Shown: positions 7,528-14,753 of the stretch, piece after piece | Layout of the letters: each line of letters opens with the position of its first letter | Numbering within the stretch: the first letter of the stretch is position 1 | DNA from: Oscillospiraceae bacterium | GTDB lineage: Bacteria; Bacillota; Clostridia; Oscillospirales; Ruminococcaceae | Assembly (NCBI GenBank): GCA_028694405.1 | Contig: JAQUTM010000007.1 | Location: 1-26,069 of the forward strand | Length of the DNA: 26,069 nucleotides | Direction: 5' to 3' | Notes under the pieces: generated by a model | What the model was told of the DNA's origin: nothing | Database searches by the model: none | What the model saw: the letters and a program-made list of their open reading frames with translations, nothing else | Program-made: the position numbers and the translations under genes

Positions 7528-8457
7528 ATGAACAATAAGGAACAACAATTTTTTACAAACAAATGGAACGTGGTACTGTTTGCAGTAATTTGCAACGTTT
7601 TATGGGGCAGCGCGTTTCCTGCCATAAAAAGCGGTATGCAGCTTTTTGCCATCAACGGCAGTGATACCTACACCAAAATTTTATTTGCAGGAGTTCGGTT
7701 TTTCTTTGCCGGTCTTATTATATTAGTTGTCGGTTCTGTCCGCGCACGGCGTGTTTTGCTGCCCAACAAAAAAACGACGGGCGGACTTATTTTACTGGCT
7801 TTGGTACAAACTACTGTACAATACATCTTTTTTTACATAGGCCTCTCCAATACAACAGGCACCTTAGGCAGCATTTTAGATAGTACCACTTCGTTTTGGG
7901 TTGTAATGCTTGGTCCGCTTTTCTTTGCATCAGAAAAAATTACTGCGCCAAAGCTTCTTGGCTGCGTTTTGGGGTTTGCAGGTGTTGTAATTGCCGTGGG
8001 CGGTAATTTAAATACCGGCTTTTCTTTCTTGGGAGAAGGTTTTATGCTTTTGGCGGCACTAAGCTTTTCTGTGGGCAGTTTAATAAGCAAACGGGTGAGC
8101 CAATACTGTGAAAGCGCCACAGTTGCAGGATACAACCTGCTGTTGGGCGCCGTTTTGCTTATTGCCATCGGCTTAATTGGCGGTGGGCGTTTTACACAGG
8201 TTTCCGGTACAGGTATTGCGGTACTGGCATACTTAATTTTATTAAGCTCTGCGGCTTTTACTATTAACACCCTTCTGTTACAGTACAACTCCGCAGGAAA
8301 AATTTGCATTTATAATTTTTTAATTCCTGTAGTAGGCACCTTACTTTCTGTGCTTATTTTAAAAGAGCAGGCTTTTCAGTTTAAATTTATCGGTGCGCTT
8401 GTTTTGGTCTGTCTTGGCATTTATATTGTAAACAAGCCCACAAAAACCTTGGAGTAA
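7528..8457 (+). CDS. EamA (DMT) family transporter
   Basis: 309 residues, about ten hydrophobic segments arranged as two EamA repeats, typical of the drug/metabolite transporter superfamily of the inner membrane. Family cues include the early segment WGSAFPAIKSG, the repeat boundary around LGSILDSTTSFWVVMLGPLFF, and the C-terminal GALVLVCLGIYIVNKP. I chose ATG 7528 because GTGGAG lies 6 nt upstream; the frame can be extended to a TTG at 7456, but that stretch is not membrane-like family sequence and abuts the hairpin. The tatD-like gene follows after 2 bp, so the two are one operon. The substrate cannot be predicted; amino acids, metabolites and drugs are all possible in this family. Confidence 0.9.
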   Translation: MNNKEQQFFTNKWNVVLFAVICNVLWGSAFPAIKSGMQLFAINGSDTYTKILFAGVRFFFAGLIILVVGSVRARRVLLPNKKTTGGLILLALVQTTVQYIFFYIGLSNTTGTLGSILDSTTSFWVVMLGPLFFASEKITAPKLLGCVLGFAGVVIAVGGNLNTGFSFLGEGFMLLAALSFSVGSLISKRVSQYCESATVAGYNLLLGAVLLIAIGLIGGGRFTQVSGTGIAVLAYLILLSSAAFTINTLLLQYNSAGKICIYNFLIPVVGTLLSVLILKEQAFQFKFIGALVLVCLGIYIVNKPTKTLE

Positions 8458-8459
8458 TT

Positions 8460-9230
8460 ATGACAAAAATATTTGACAGCCACGCACATTATACAAGCAA
8501 GCAATTTGATGACACCCGTTATACACTGTTAGATGAACTTTTTTCTACGTCTGTAGGTGCCATTATTGACTGCGGTATCGATTTAAAGTCAACTTTAGCC
8601 AGTTTACAGCTTGCTGAGCGGTATCCAAATTTTTATACCGCAGCAGGTATACACCCCGAAAGCGTATGTGACGTAGACGAAACAGAATTAAAAAAGATAA
8701 TTGAACTTTTACGCCACCCTAAAGTAGTTGCCATAGGCGAAATTGGTTTGGATTACTACTGGGATATGCCCAAAGATTTACAACTGCGCTACTTTGAAGC
8801 CCAACTAAACCTGGCGGAAAAAAGTGGTCTGCCTGTAATTGTACATGACCGCGAAGCACATGCAGATACTTTGGCACTTTTACAAAAATATAAACCCCAT
8901 GGTGTGGTACATTGTTATAGCGGCAGTGCCGAAAGTGCACACGAACTGGTAAAATTGGGAATGTATATTGGTTTTACAGGGGTAATTACCTTTAAAAATG
9001 CCCGCAAAGCTTTAGAAGCCATAGAAGTAATACCCTTGGACCGCCTGCTTTTGGAAACCGACTGTCCCTATATGGCGCCTGTACCTTTGCGCGGTCAATG
9101 CTCACACAGCGGTATGATAGCCTATACTGCCGAAAAAATGGCGGAGATAAAGGGCGTAAGCACACAAGAAATACTGCAAATTACTTTTGAAAACACCTGC
9201 CGTCTGTTTCAGGTTTCTCCTATTTTATAA
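8460..9230 (+). CDS. tatD: TatD family metal-dependent hydrolase (DNase)
   Basis: A 256-residue TIM-barrel hydrolase of the TatD family, whose members are Mg/Mn/Zn-dependent 3'-5' nucleases linked to DNA repair and quality control. All metal ligands are visible: His8 and His10 (SHAH), Glu94 (EIGLDYYW), His129 (VIVHD), His151 (VVHCYSGS) and Asp201 (LLETDCPYMAP). The length is normal. ATG 8460 comes 2 bp after the EamA stop, with the SD (GGAG) in the last codons of that gene, so translation is coupled. TatD genes often follow metG in Firmicutes; here the EamA gene and a hairpin lie between them. Confidence 0.95.
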   Translation: MTKIFDSHAHYTSKQFDDTRYTLLDELFSTSVGAIIDCGIDLKSTLASLQLAERYPNFYTAAGIHPESVCDVDETELKKIIELLRHPKVVAIGEIGLDYYWDMPKDLQLRYFEAQLNLAEKSGLPVIVHDREAHADTLALLQKYKPHGVVHCYSGSAESAHELVKLGMYIGFTGVITFKNARKALEAIEVIPLDRLLLETDCPYMAPVPLRGQCSHSGMIAYTAEKMAEIKGVSTQEILQITFENTCRLFQVSPIL

Positions 9231-9239
9231 AATCTCTTT

Positions 9240-9271
9240 ATGTTAACTTAAAATAAAAATATGGTTTACAA
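9240..9271 (+). promoter_or_regulatory. BirA-type operator 1 upstream of bioY
   Basis: TGTTAAC (9241-9247), a 16-bp spacer, and GTTTACA (9264-9270) form an inverted pair with one mismatch, matching the known Firmicutes BirA operator plan (TTGTTAAC, about 15 bp, GTTAACAA). The right half-site coincides with the -35 element TTTACA of the bioY promoter, so binding would block RNA polymerase. Confidence 0.75.
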
Positions 9272-9292
9272 TATAACTTTTTCTGTTATACT
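9265..9292 (+). promoter_or_regulatory. Promoter of bioY
   Basis: TTTACA (9265-9270), 16-bp spacer, TATACT (9287-9292) with a TGT directly before the -10 (extended -10). The -35 lies inside BirA operator 1, and operator 2 begins two bases after the -10. Confidence 0.75.
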
Positions 9293-9293
9293 A

Positions 9294-9325
9294 TTCTTAA
9301 CTACTAATGATATAAAAGTTAACAA
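9294..9325 (+). promoter_or_regulatory. BirA-type operator 2 over the bioY start site
   Basis: TTCTTAAC (9294-9301), a 16-bp spacer, and GTTAACAA (9318-9325) are inverted half-sites with one mismatch, at the same spacing as operator 1. It covers the expected transcription start and ends at the SD of bioY (AAGGAG, 9326-9331). Confidence 0.75.
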
Positions 9326-9339
9326 AAGGAGTTTTTTCA

Positions 9340-9891
9340 TTGAAACAAAATAATTTAAAAACCCGTAGTATGGTTTTATGTGCCCTTTTTGCTGCCCTAA
9401 CGGCAGTTTGCAGCCAAATTCAAATTGCTTTACCTATGGTGCCCATCAATTTGGCGCTTTTTGCTGTACATATTGCAGGCGCATTACTGGGCGCAAAATA
9501 CGGCAGCATCAGTTTGATTGTTTACACCGTACTGGGTGCTGTTGGCGTACCCGTTTTTGCAGGCTTCACAGGTGGCTTAGGCATCTTGTTTGGCAAAACA
9601 GGCGGTTATATTATCGGCTATATTTTGGCGGCTTTTTTAGTTGGGTTTTTAAGCAAAAAATGGGGGTTTAGCTTTGCCAAGCTATGTCTTTCCATGACAG
9701 TCGGTTTATTGGCCTGTTACCTTTTTGGCACACTGTGGTTTATGCTGGTAGTGGGCAGCGGCTTAATTACCACTTTAGGCTGGTGCGTGTTTCCGTTTTT
9801 ACCGGGTGATGTAATTAAAATTTTGCTTGCTGCATTGGTAACGGTGAAGCTGCGCAAAGCATTTGTGCAAAACGGGTGGATAAATGACTAA
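9340..9891 (+). CDS. bioY: Biotin transporter substrate-binding subunit BioY (ECF)
   Basis: BioY is the membrane S-component that captures biotin for energy-coupling-factor transporters. The 183 residues form about six hydrophobic helices with the family signatures LCALFAALTAVCSQIQIALPMVPI near the N-terminus and the glycine-rich GVPVFAGFTGGLGILFGKTGGYIIGY segment in the middle. The start is TTG 9340, fixed by SD AAGGAG 8 nt upstream. No EcfA/EcfT genes are nearby, so it probably shares a general ECF module encoded elsewhere. The two BirA-type operators in the promoter indicate repression when biotin is plentiful. It overlaps the DUF1284 gene by 8 bp. Confidence 0.96.
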   Translation: MKQNNLKTRSMVLCALFAALTAVCSQIQIALPMVPINLALFAVHIAGALLGAKYGSISLIVYTVLGAVGVPVFAGFTGGLGILFGKTGGYIIGYILAAFLVGFLSKKWGFSFAKLCLSMTVGLLACYLFGTLWFMLVVGSGLITTLGWCVFPFLPGDVIKILLAALVTVKLRKAFVQNGWIND

Positions 9892-10267
9892 TTCCTTACC
9901 GCTGCGTCCTCATCACGGTCTCTGCCTCCACTTTTTTGAAGGAAAAGGTTACAGCCCCGCCTTTACCGCAAATATGGACAAAGTGCAAAAGCAGCTTAAC
10001 GCCAATCCTTTTACAACAGTTAAGCTGCAAAGTCAAACCGACGTGCTATGCAGCAGCTGTCCCCATAACAGCCAAGAAATGTGCGAAAGCGGACAAAAAG
10101 TAAAAAGCTTTGACGCACAGGTTTTACAGCTTTGCAGTTTGCAAGAAGGAGCGCTTATCTCTTGGGGCGATTTTACAACATTAGTACAGCAAAACATCTT
10201 ATCCGCAGGTAAATTGCAAGAGGTTTGTGTAAATTGTCAATGGTTATATATTTGTAAAAATAAATAG
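9884..10267 (+). CDS. DUF1284-like cysteine-rich protein
   Basis: 127 residues resembling DUF1284 proteins, for which I know no established function. Typical elements are the N-terminal LRPHHGLCLHFFEGKGYS, the NMDKVQKQL helix, and two cysteine clusters: CSSCPHNSQEMC (about 56-67) and CVNCQWLYIC (about 115-124). Such spacing could bind an iron-sulfur cluster or zinc; this is inference. The ATG at 9884 lies 8 bp inside the end of bioY, so the gene is translationally coupled to the biotin transporter and should share its BirA control. The stop at 10267 is followed at once by the hairpin 10268-10301. Confidence 0.8.
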   Translation: MTNSLPLRPHHGLCLHFFEGKGYSPAFTANMDKVQKQLNANPFTTVKLQSQTDVLCSSCPHNSQEMCESGQKVKSFDAQVLQLCSLQEGALISWGDFTTLVQQNILSAGKLQEVCVNCQWLYICKNK

Positions 10268-10301
10268 AATTGTCTGCTATATTTTGTTATAGCGGACAAT
10301 T
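10268..10301 (+). terminator. 14-bp inverted repeat directly after the DUF1284 stop codon
   Basis: Arms 10268-10281 and 10288-10301 pair over 14 bp with one G-U and a 6-nt loop. The T-run after it is poor. It can end the bioY transcript, but it also overlaps the -35 region of the next promoter (10284-10312), so it may serve as an operator instead of or as well as a terminator. Confidence 0.5.
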
Positions 10302-10312
10302 TGTGCTATACT
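10284..10312 (+). promoter_or_regulatory. Promoter of the small membrane protein and birA
   Basis: TTGTTA (10284-10289), 17-bp spacer, TATACT (10307-10312), with TGC before the -10. The -35 lies at the loop and right arm of the inverted repeat 10268-10301. Confidence 0.6.
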
Positions 10313-10368
10313 GGTACATATTTAAACTTAATATTTACAAAAAACTTGCTGGTATATAGGAGATTTTT

Positions 10369-10527
10369 ATGAATTCAAAAACAGAACGAGTTGTAAAAAC
10401 AGGTATTACTTTTGGTTCGTGCTTGGCAATGGTTATTTCTTACACCAACTGGCACTCTATCTTTTGGGCCATTGTACACGGTTTATTTAGCTGGGTCTAC
10501 GTTATTTATTTTATTATTTTTCATTGA
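10369..10527 (+). CDS. 52-residue small membrane protein, unknown
   Basis: ATG 10369 is preceded by an excellent SD (AGGAG, 10358-10362, 6 nt spacing) and reads 52 codons to TGA 10525-10527. The short N-terminus is basic (MNSKTERVVKTG); the rest is hydrophobic with several aromatics, ending in a VYVIYFIIFH-type segment, probably one long or two short membrane helices with a Trp/His pair (NWHSIFW) at the turn. The style is like small conserved Firmicutes membrane proteins with a HSIxWAIxHG motif, but I cannot name a family. It has its own promoter 50 bp upstream and stops 18 bp before birA, so it is probably co-transcribed with birA. Confidence 0.75.
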   Translation: MNSKTERVVKTGITFGSCLAMVISYTNWHSIFWAIVHGLFSWVYVIYFIIFH

Positions 10528-10545
10528 TGAAAAGGCGGTGTTTTT

Positions 10546-11550
10546 TTGGCACTAAAAGAAAAAGTTTTAGCCTACTTAGAAGCCAACCGCGGCGCCAGTG
10601 TTTCTGGTGAAGAACTTGCCGTTTTGTTTGGGGTGTCACGCACCGCAGTGTGGAAAGCTATTTCTGCCTTAAAAGCAGAGGGACACCTGATAGATGCCGG
10701 TACAAACCGCGGCTATACTTTGGCGCTTAACAGCGATGTTTTAACACACAGTGGTATTTTATCCTATCTTTCTTCTCCTCAAGATACCTACTGCATAGAG
10801 GTGCATCAAACCATCGGTTCTACCAATCAGTACGCAAAAGAGCTTGCCGCAAAAGGTGCTCCACACGGCACTGTAATTGTTGCCGCCTCCCAAACACAAG
10901 GACGAGGGCGTTTAGGACGCTGTTTTACAAGCCCTCCCGGAGGCATTTATTTTAGCTTTTTGCTGCGTCCTGCACTTACCGCCGAAAAAGGCTTGTGTTT
11001 TACCACAGCTGCGTGTGTGGGTGTTTGCAATGCTATTGAACAAACCACGGGAATAATACCCGCTATAAAATGGGTAAACGACATTTATGTAAATGACAAA
11101 AAGGTGTGTGGCATTTTAACCGAAGCTGCTACTAATTTTGAAACAGGTACACTGGAATATGTTATTGTAGGAATTGGCGTAAACTTTGCCACCCCTTCTG
11201 CCTATTTTGAAGGTGAACTGGCTGAAATTGCAACCAGCTTATACCCCGATGAACCCGCTCCCTTTAGCCGCAACCAAATAGCTGCCGCACTTATTGAAAA
11301 TGTGGGCAAAGCTTTGCAGCAGCCGGAATCACCCCATATTATGGCTGCTTATAAACAAAAAAGCTTTTTACCCGGCCGCATGGTACAGGTATGCAGCACT
11401 TCAATAAGCACCGACGCAGGCCGAACAGCGCTTGTAAACAGCATTGACGATGCAGGTCGTCTTTTGGTAACCTATCAAGATGACGGCTCAACCGCTGCTT
11501 TAAGCAGCGGCGAAGTACGTCTGCGCCTTACCGCTTCCAAAAAGAAATAA
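10546..11550 (+). CDS. birA: Bifunctional biotin-protein ligase / biotin repressor
   Basis: BirA makes biotinyl-AMP, transfers biotin to carrier proteins, and represses biotin genes when biotinyl-AMP accumulates. The 334 residues are a full group II enzyme: N-terminal winged helix-turn-helix (about 1-60, recognition segment SRTAVWKAISAL at 31-42), catalytic domain with STNQYAKEL, the biotinyl-AMP loop GRGRLGR (119-125) and KWVNDIYVNDKKVCGILTE, and a C-terminal SH3-like domain (about 280-334). The start is TTG 10546; the SD (AGGCGG) is imperfect. The HTH agrees with the tandem operators at bioY 1.2 kb upstream, making a complete biotin-sensing loop. The transcript ends at the hairpin 11603-11646. 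Confidence 0.97.
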   Translation: MALKEKVLAYLEANRGASVSGEELAVLFGVSRTAVWKAISALKAEGHLIDAGTNRGYTLALNSDVLTHSGILSYLSSPQDTYCIEVHQTIGSTNQYAKELAAKGAPHGTVIVAASQTQGRGRLGRCFTSPPGGIYFSFLLRPALTAEKGLCFTTAACVGVCNAIEQTTGIIPAIKWVNDIYVNDKKVCGILTEAATNFETGTLEYVIVGIGVNFATPSAYFEGELAEIATSLYPDEPAPFSRNQIAAALIENVGKALQQPESPHIMAAYKQKSFLPGRMVQVCSTSISTDAGRTALVNSIDDAGRLLVTYQDDGSTAALSSGEVRLRLTASKKK

Positions 11551-11602
11551 CGGTAGCTTTTTTCTCTATAGTCTGTGGCGTAAAAAATTTTATAACCATA
11601 TA

Positions 11603-11646
11603 AAAAAGGCGCTTTCTGTAACGTAAACTACAGAGAGCGCCTTTTT
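11603..11646. terminator. Bidirectional terminator between birA and rfbB
   Basis: Arms 11603-11620 and 11629-11646 pair over 18 bp with one G-U and an 8-nt loop. A-run on the left and T-run on the right let it act on both converging transcripts. Confidence 0.92.
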
Positions 11647-11663
11647 GTTTTTAATGCATAATT

Positions 11664-12722
11664 CTATTTGTTTTTGTACATTTCTTTATAGTATTCCATG
11701 TAAGCGCCGCTTGTTACGCGGTTCATCCACTCTTCGTTATCCAAATACCAATCAATGGTTTTTACAATACCGATTTCAAACGTGGTCTCCGGATACCAAC
11801 CCAAGTCCTGTTTGATTTTTTCAGGGTCGATACCATATCTGCGGTCATGGCCCAAACGGTCTGCTACATATTTAATTAAATCTTCTGTAATACCCTCATC
11901 TGCTAAACGGTCATGCAGCTGATGAATAATAGTTTTAACAATAAAGATGTTAGGACGCTCGTTATGTCCACCTACGTTGTACACTTCTCCGATTTTGCCT
12001 TGTAATGCAACCATATCGATAGCTTTGCAATGGTCCTCTACATATAACCAATCGCGTACGTTCATGCCATCGCCGTAAACAGGCAAATTCTTTTTAGCTT
12101 TTGTGTTGTTAATAATAAGCGGAATCAACTTTTCGGGGAACTGATAAGGTCCATAGTTGTTGGAGCAGCGTGTAATATTTATGGGCATACCGTAAGTATC
12201 ATGGTAAGCCATAACAAACATATCTGCACTTGCTTTACTTGCAGAGTAAGGGCTATGCGGGCATAGGGGTGTTGTCTCCATAAAAAAACCGGTATCGCCT
12301 AAGGAGCCGTAAACCTCATCGGTAGAAACCTGCAAGTATTTTTTGCCCTCGGCCCATTTGCCATCTTTATACCATGCCTGTTTTGCACAGTTTAACATGT
12401 TTACCGTGCCTAAAACGTTTGTCTCTACAAAAATTTCAGGGTTGCTGATGCTGCGGTCTACATGGCTCTCTGCTGCAAAGTTAATTACATAATCAATATC
12501 ATTGTTGGCAAAAAGGCCTGTTACGCCCTCTTTGTCACAAATATTCATTTGATGGAACACATGCCGGCTATCACCCTCAATGCTTTTTAAATTTTCTAAA
12601 TTTCCGGCATAAGTTAAAGCATCTATATTGATAATTTTAATGTCATTGTACTTTTTTAGCATATAAAGTACAAAGTTAGAGCCAATAAACCCTGCACCAC
12701 CTGTTACCAAATATGTTTTCAT
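11664..12722 (-). CDS. rfbB: dTDP-glucose 4,6-dehydratase
   Basis: RfbB (RmlB) converts dTDP-glucose to dTDP-4-keto-6-deoxyglucose, the second step towards dTDP-L-rhamnose. The 352-residue extended SDR enzyme has the NAD motif TGGAGFIGSN (7-16), the active-site STDEVYG (Thr134, Asp135, Glu136) that provides the dehydratase acid and base, and YSASK (Tyr159, Lys163). The RCSNNYGPYQFPEKLIPL stretch is characteristic of RmlB. The start ATG 12722 has SD AAGAGG 6 nt upstream. It is the last gene of the rfbA-rfbD-rfbB operon, 35 bp after rfbD, ending at the terminator 11603-11646. Confidence 0.97.
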   Translation of the reverse strand: MKTYLVTGGAGFIGSNFVLYMLKKYNDIKIINIDALTYAGNLENLKSIEGDSRHVFHQMNICDKEGVTGLFANNDIDYVINFAAESHVDRSISNPEIFVETNVLGTVNMLNCAKQAWYKDGKWAEGKKYLQVSTDEVYGSLGDTGFFMETTPLCPHSPYSASKASADMFVMAYHDTYGMPINITRCSNNYGPYQFPEKLIPLIINNTKAKKNLPVYGDGMNVRDWLYVEDHCKAIDMVALQGKIGEVYNVGGHNERPNIFIVKTIIHQLHDRLADEGITEDLIKYVADRLGHDRRYGIDPEKIKQDLGWYPETTFEIGIVKTIDWYLDNEEWMNRVTSGAYMEYYKEMYKNK

Positions 12723-12757
12723 CGTAAACCTCTTTTAACTTTTTTATTTTTTATGGG

Positions 12758-13657
12758 TTATTGTCCGTCCCAATTTTTAAAATAACATTTTAATGCGTCT
12801 TGCCATGTGCGCATTTCATCGCCTACACTTACCCGCAGCATCATATTATCCAGTGCAGAATACGCCGGGCGGTCTGCCCCCGGTTTTGTTATCATTTTTT
12901 GATACTCCTGCGTTGTACAGGGGGAAACTGTAGCATTTACGCCTGCCAGACGTATAATTTCAGCTGCAAAATCATACCAACTGCAAATACCTTTTCCCGT
13001 ACAGTGATAAACACCATATTCCTTTGTCACTACTAATTTTAAAATGTGATGCGCCAAATCCACCGCATTGGTAGGGTTGCCTAACTGGTCATTTACGACA
13101 GAAATTGCACCACGCTCTTTACCCAGTTTTACCATTGTTTTTACAAAATTATTGCCTTGGTATCCATATAGCCACGCCGTACGAACAATAAAAAATCTGG
13201 TACAAAACTGCTGTACATATTGCTCTCCAAGCAATTTTGTTTTGCCGTATACGCTTTTGGGGGCTACGGCATCATATTCGCATACGGGGGCAGTGGCATC
13301 ACCGCTAAAAACATAATCGGTAGAAACATGTACCAGCTTTGCGCCTATCTCTGCACAAGCCATTGCCAAATTGCGGGGCCCGATTGCGTTTGCTTTAAAT
13401 GCAGTTTCACTGTTTGCTTCACAGCCGTCCACATTTGTGTAAGCGCCGCAGTTAATTACAACGTCCGGTTGATGACGGCGCAAAAATACAGCAACCTCGT
13501 GACGGTTTGCAATGTCCAACGTATCTAAATCGCTGGCAATAACAGTTGCTTTTTGCAGTTTTTCCGGCATGGGACCAAGCTCGCTTTTGCCTGCAGCCAA
13601 AATACGCTGTAGCTCACTGCCTAATTGTCCTTTACAACCTGTAATTAAAATTTTCAT
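12758..13657 (-). CDS. rfbD: dTDP-4-dehydrorhamnose reductase
   Basis: RfbD (RmlD) reduces dTDP-4-dehydrorhamnose to dTDP-L-rhamnose with NAD(P)H, the last step of the pathway. 299 residues is the normal length. Signatures: cofactor motif GCKGQLG (7-13), STDYVFSG (Thr113, Asp114), catalytic Tyr137 and Lys141 in YGKTK, RTAWLYG, and the late PGADRPAYSALDN element typical of RmlD. It lies 34 bp after rfbA and 35 bp before rfbB. Its SD (AAAGGG) is about 11 nt from the ATG, weaker than those of its neighbours. The 3,5-epimerase RfbC that should make its substrate is not in this cluster. Confidence 0.96.
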   Translation of the reverse strand: MKILITGCKGQLGSELQRILAAGKSELGPMPEKLQKATVIASDLDTLDIANRHEVAVFLRRHQPDVVINCGAYTNVDGCEANSETAFKANAIGPRNLAMACAEIGAKLVHVSTDYVFSGDATAPVCEYDAVAPKSVYGKTKLLGEQYVQQFCTRFFIVRTAWLYGYQGNNFVKTMVKLGKERGAISVVNDQLGNPTNAVDLAHHILKLVVTKEYGVYHCTGKGICSWYDFAAEIIRLAGVNATVSPCTTQEYQKMITKPGADRPAYSALDNMMLRVSVGDEMRTWQDALKCYFKNWDGQ

Positions 13658-13691
13658 TTCTACTTAGGCCCTTTCTGCTTTGCTGTAGCTT

Positions 13692-14576
13692 TTAATATTT
13701 AATTTTACCTTCCGCAACTTTTTTCAAATGCTCTCCGTAGGGACTTTTTCCGTATCGATTTGCGCTTTCCAAAAGCTTTTCTTTGTCAATCCAATTATTT
13801 CTAAAGGCTATCTCTTCCGGCGCAGAAATTTTAATGCTTTGACGCTTTTCAATCATCTGCACAAAATCAGCTGCCTCTACCAAACTATCCATCGTGCCGG
13901 TGTCCAGCCATGCAAAACCGCGTCCCAGCAGCTGCACATCTAAACTGCCGTCCTGTAAATACATATCGTTTAAAGTGGTAATTTCCAGTTCACCGCGGGC
14001 ACTTGGTTTTACCTGTTTTGCCAGTTCCACAACGCGTTTATCGTAAAAATATAAGCCGGTAATTGCATAATTACTTTTTGGTACAGCAGGTTTTTCTTCT
14101 ACCGAAATCACCTTTCCGCTGTCATCAAACTCTACAATACCAAAGCGCTCGGGGTCACTTACATAATAACCAAACACAGTTGCTCTGCCGTTTTCTGCAT
14201 TTGTAACCGCACTGCGCAGCAAATTTCCAAACCCGTTGCCATAAAAAATGTTATCTCCCAACACCATGGCGCACGGCTCATCGCCAATAAACTCTTCTCC
14301 CAAAAGAAAAGCTTGTGCTAAGCCGTCCGGGCTGGGCTGTACTTTATATTGAAGAGAAATACCAAATTGACTGCCATCTCCCAAAAGATTTTCAAAACGC
14401 GGTGTATCTTCAGGGGTAGAAATAATCAAAATATCACGAATACCCGCAAGCATAAGCGTGGAAAGCGGATAATAAATCATAGGCTTATCATAAACAGGCA
14501 AAAGCTGTTTAGACGTTACCATAGTCAGCGGATAAAGACGGGTACCTGCGCCGCCTGCCAATACGATACCTTTCAT
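13692..14576 (-). CDS. rfbA: Glucose-1-phosphate thymidylyltransferase
   Basis: RfbA (RmlA) joins dTTP and glucose-1-phosphate to give dTDP-glucose, the entry to dTDP-rhamnose synthesis, and is the usual feedback point for dTDP-rhamnose. The 294 residues contain the nucleotidyltransferase signature GGAGTRLYPLT (8-18) with Lys23 in SKQLLPV, the LGDNIFYG metal-binding motif, VEEKP, and the LDTGTMDSLVEA segment. The length fits the short RmlA class. It is first in its operon: promoter at 14649-14677, SD GAGGAG 8 nt before ATG 14576. Confidence 0.97.
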   Translation of the reverse strand: MKGIVLAGGAGTRLYPLTMVTSKQLLPVYDKPMIYYPLSTLMLAGIRDILIISTPEDTPRFENLLGDGSQFGISLQYKVQPSPDGLAQAFLLGEEFIGDEPCAMVLGDNIFYGNGFGNLLRSAVTNAENGRATVFGYYVSDPERFGIVEFDDSGKVISVEEKPAVPKSNYAITGLYFYDKRVVELAKQVKPSARGELEITTLNDMYLQDGSLDVQLLGRGFAWLDTGTMDSLVEAADFVQMIEKRQSIKISAPEEIAFRNNWIDKEKLLESANRYGKSPYGEHLKKVAEGKIKY

Positions 14577-14648
14577 AGGAACTTCTCCTCATCTTTGTTG
14601 CAAATTTAGTTGATACAAATTTTTGAAACACATAATTTTACATTTTTC

Positions 14649-14677
14649 ATTATACCCATATTTGCTCAAAAGTACAA
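14649..14677 (-). promoter_or_regulatory. Promoter of rfbADB
   Basis: On the minus strand TTGTAC (-35, 14672-14677) and a perfect TATAAT (-10, 14649-14654) are 17 bp apart, about 75 bp upstream of rfbA. The leader has no recognisable regulatory fold. Confidence 0.75.
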
Positions 14678-14753
14678 GGCAAACCGCAAAATTGTTGTGT
14701 GTATCTGGACAAATGCGCTGTGTGCCGCAAAGCTTTACACTGCATAATTGTTT

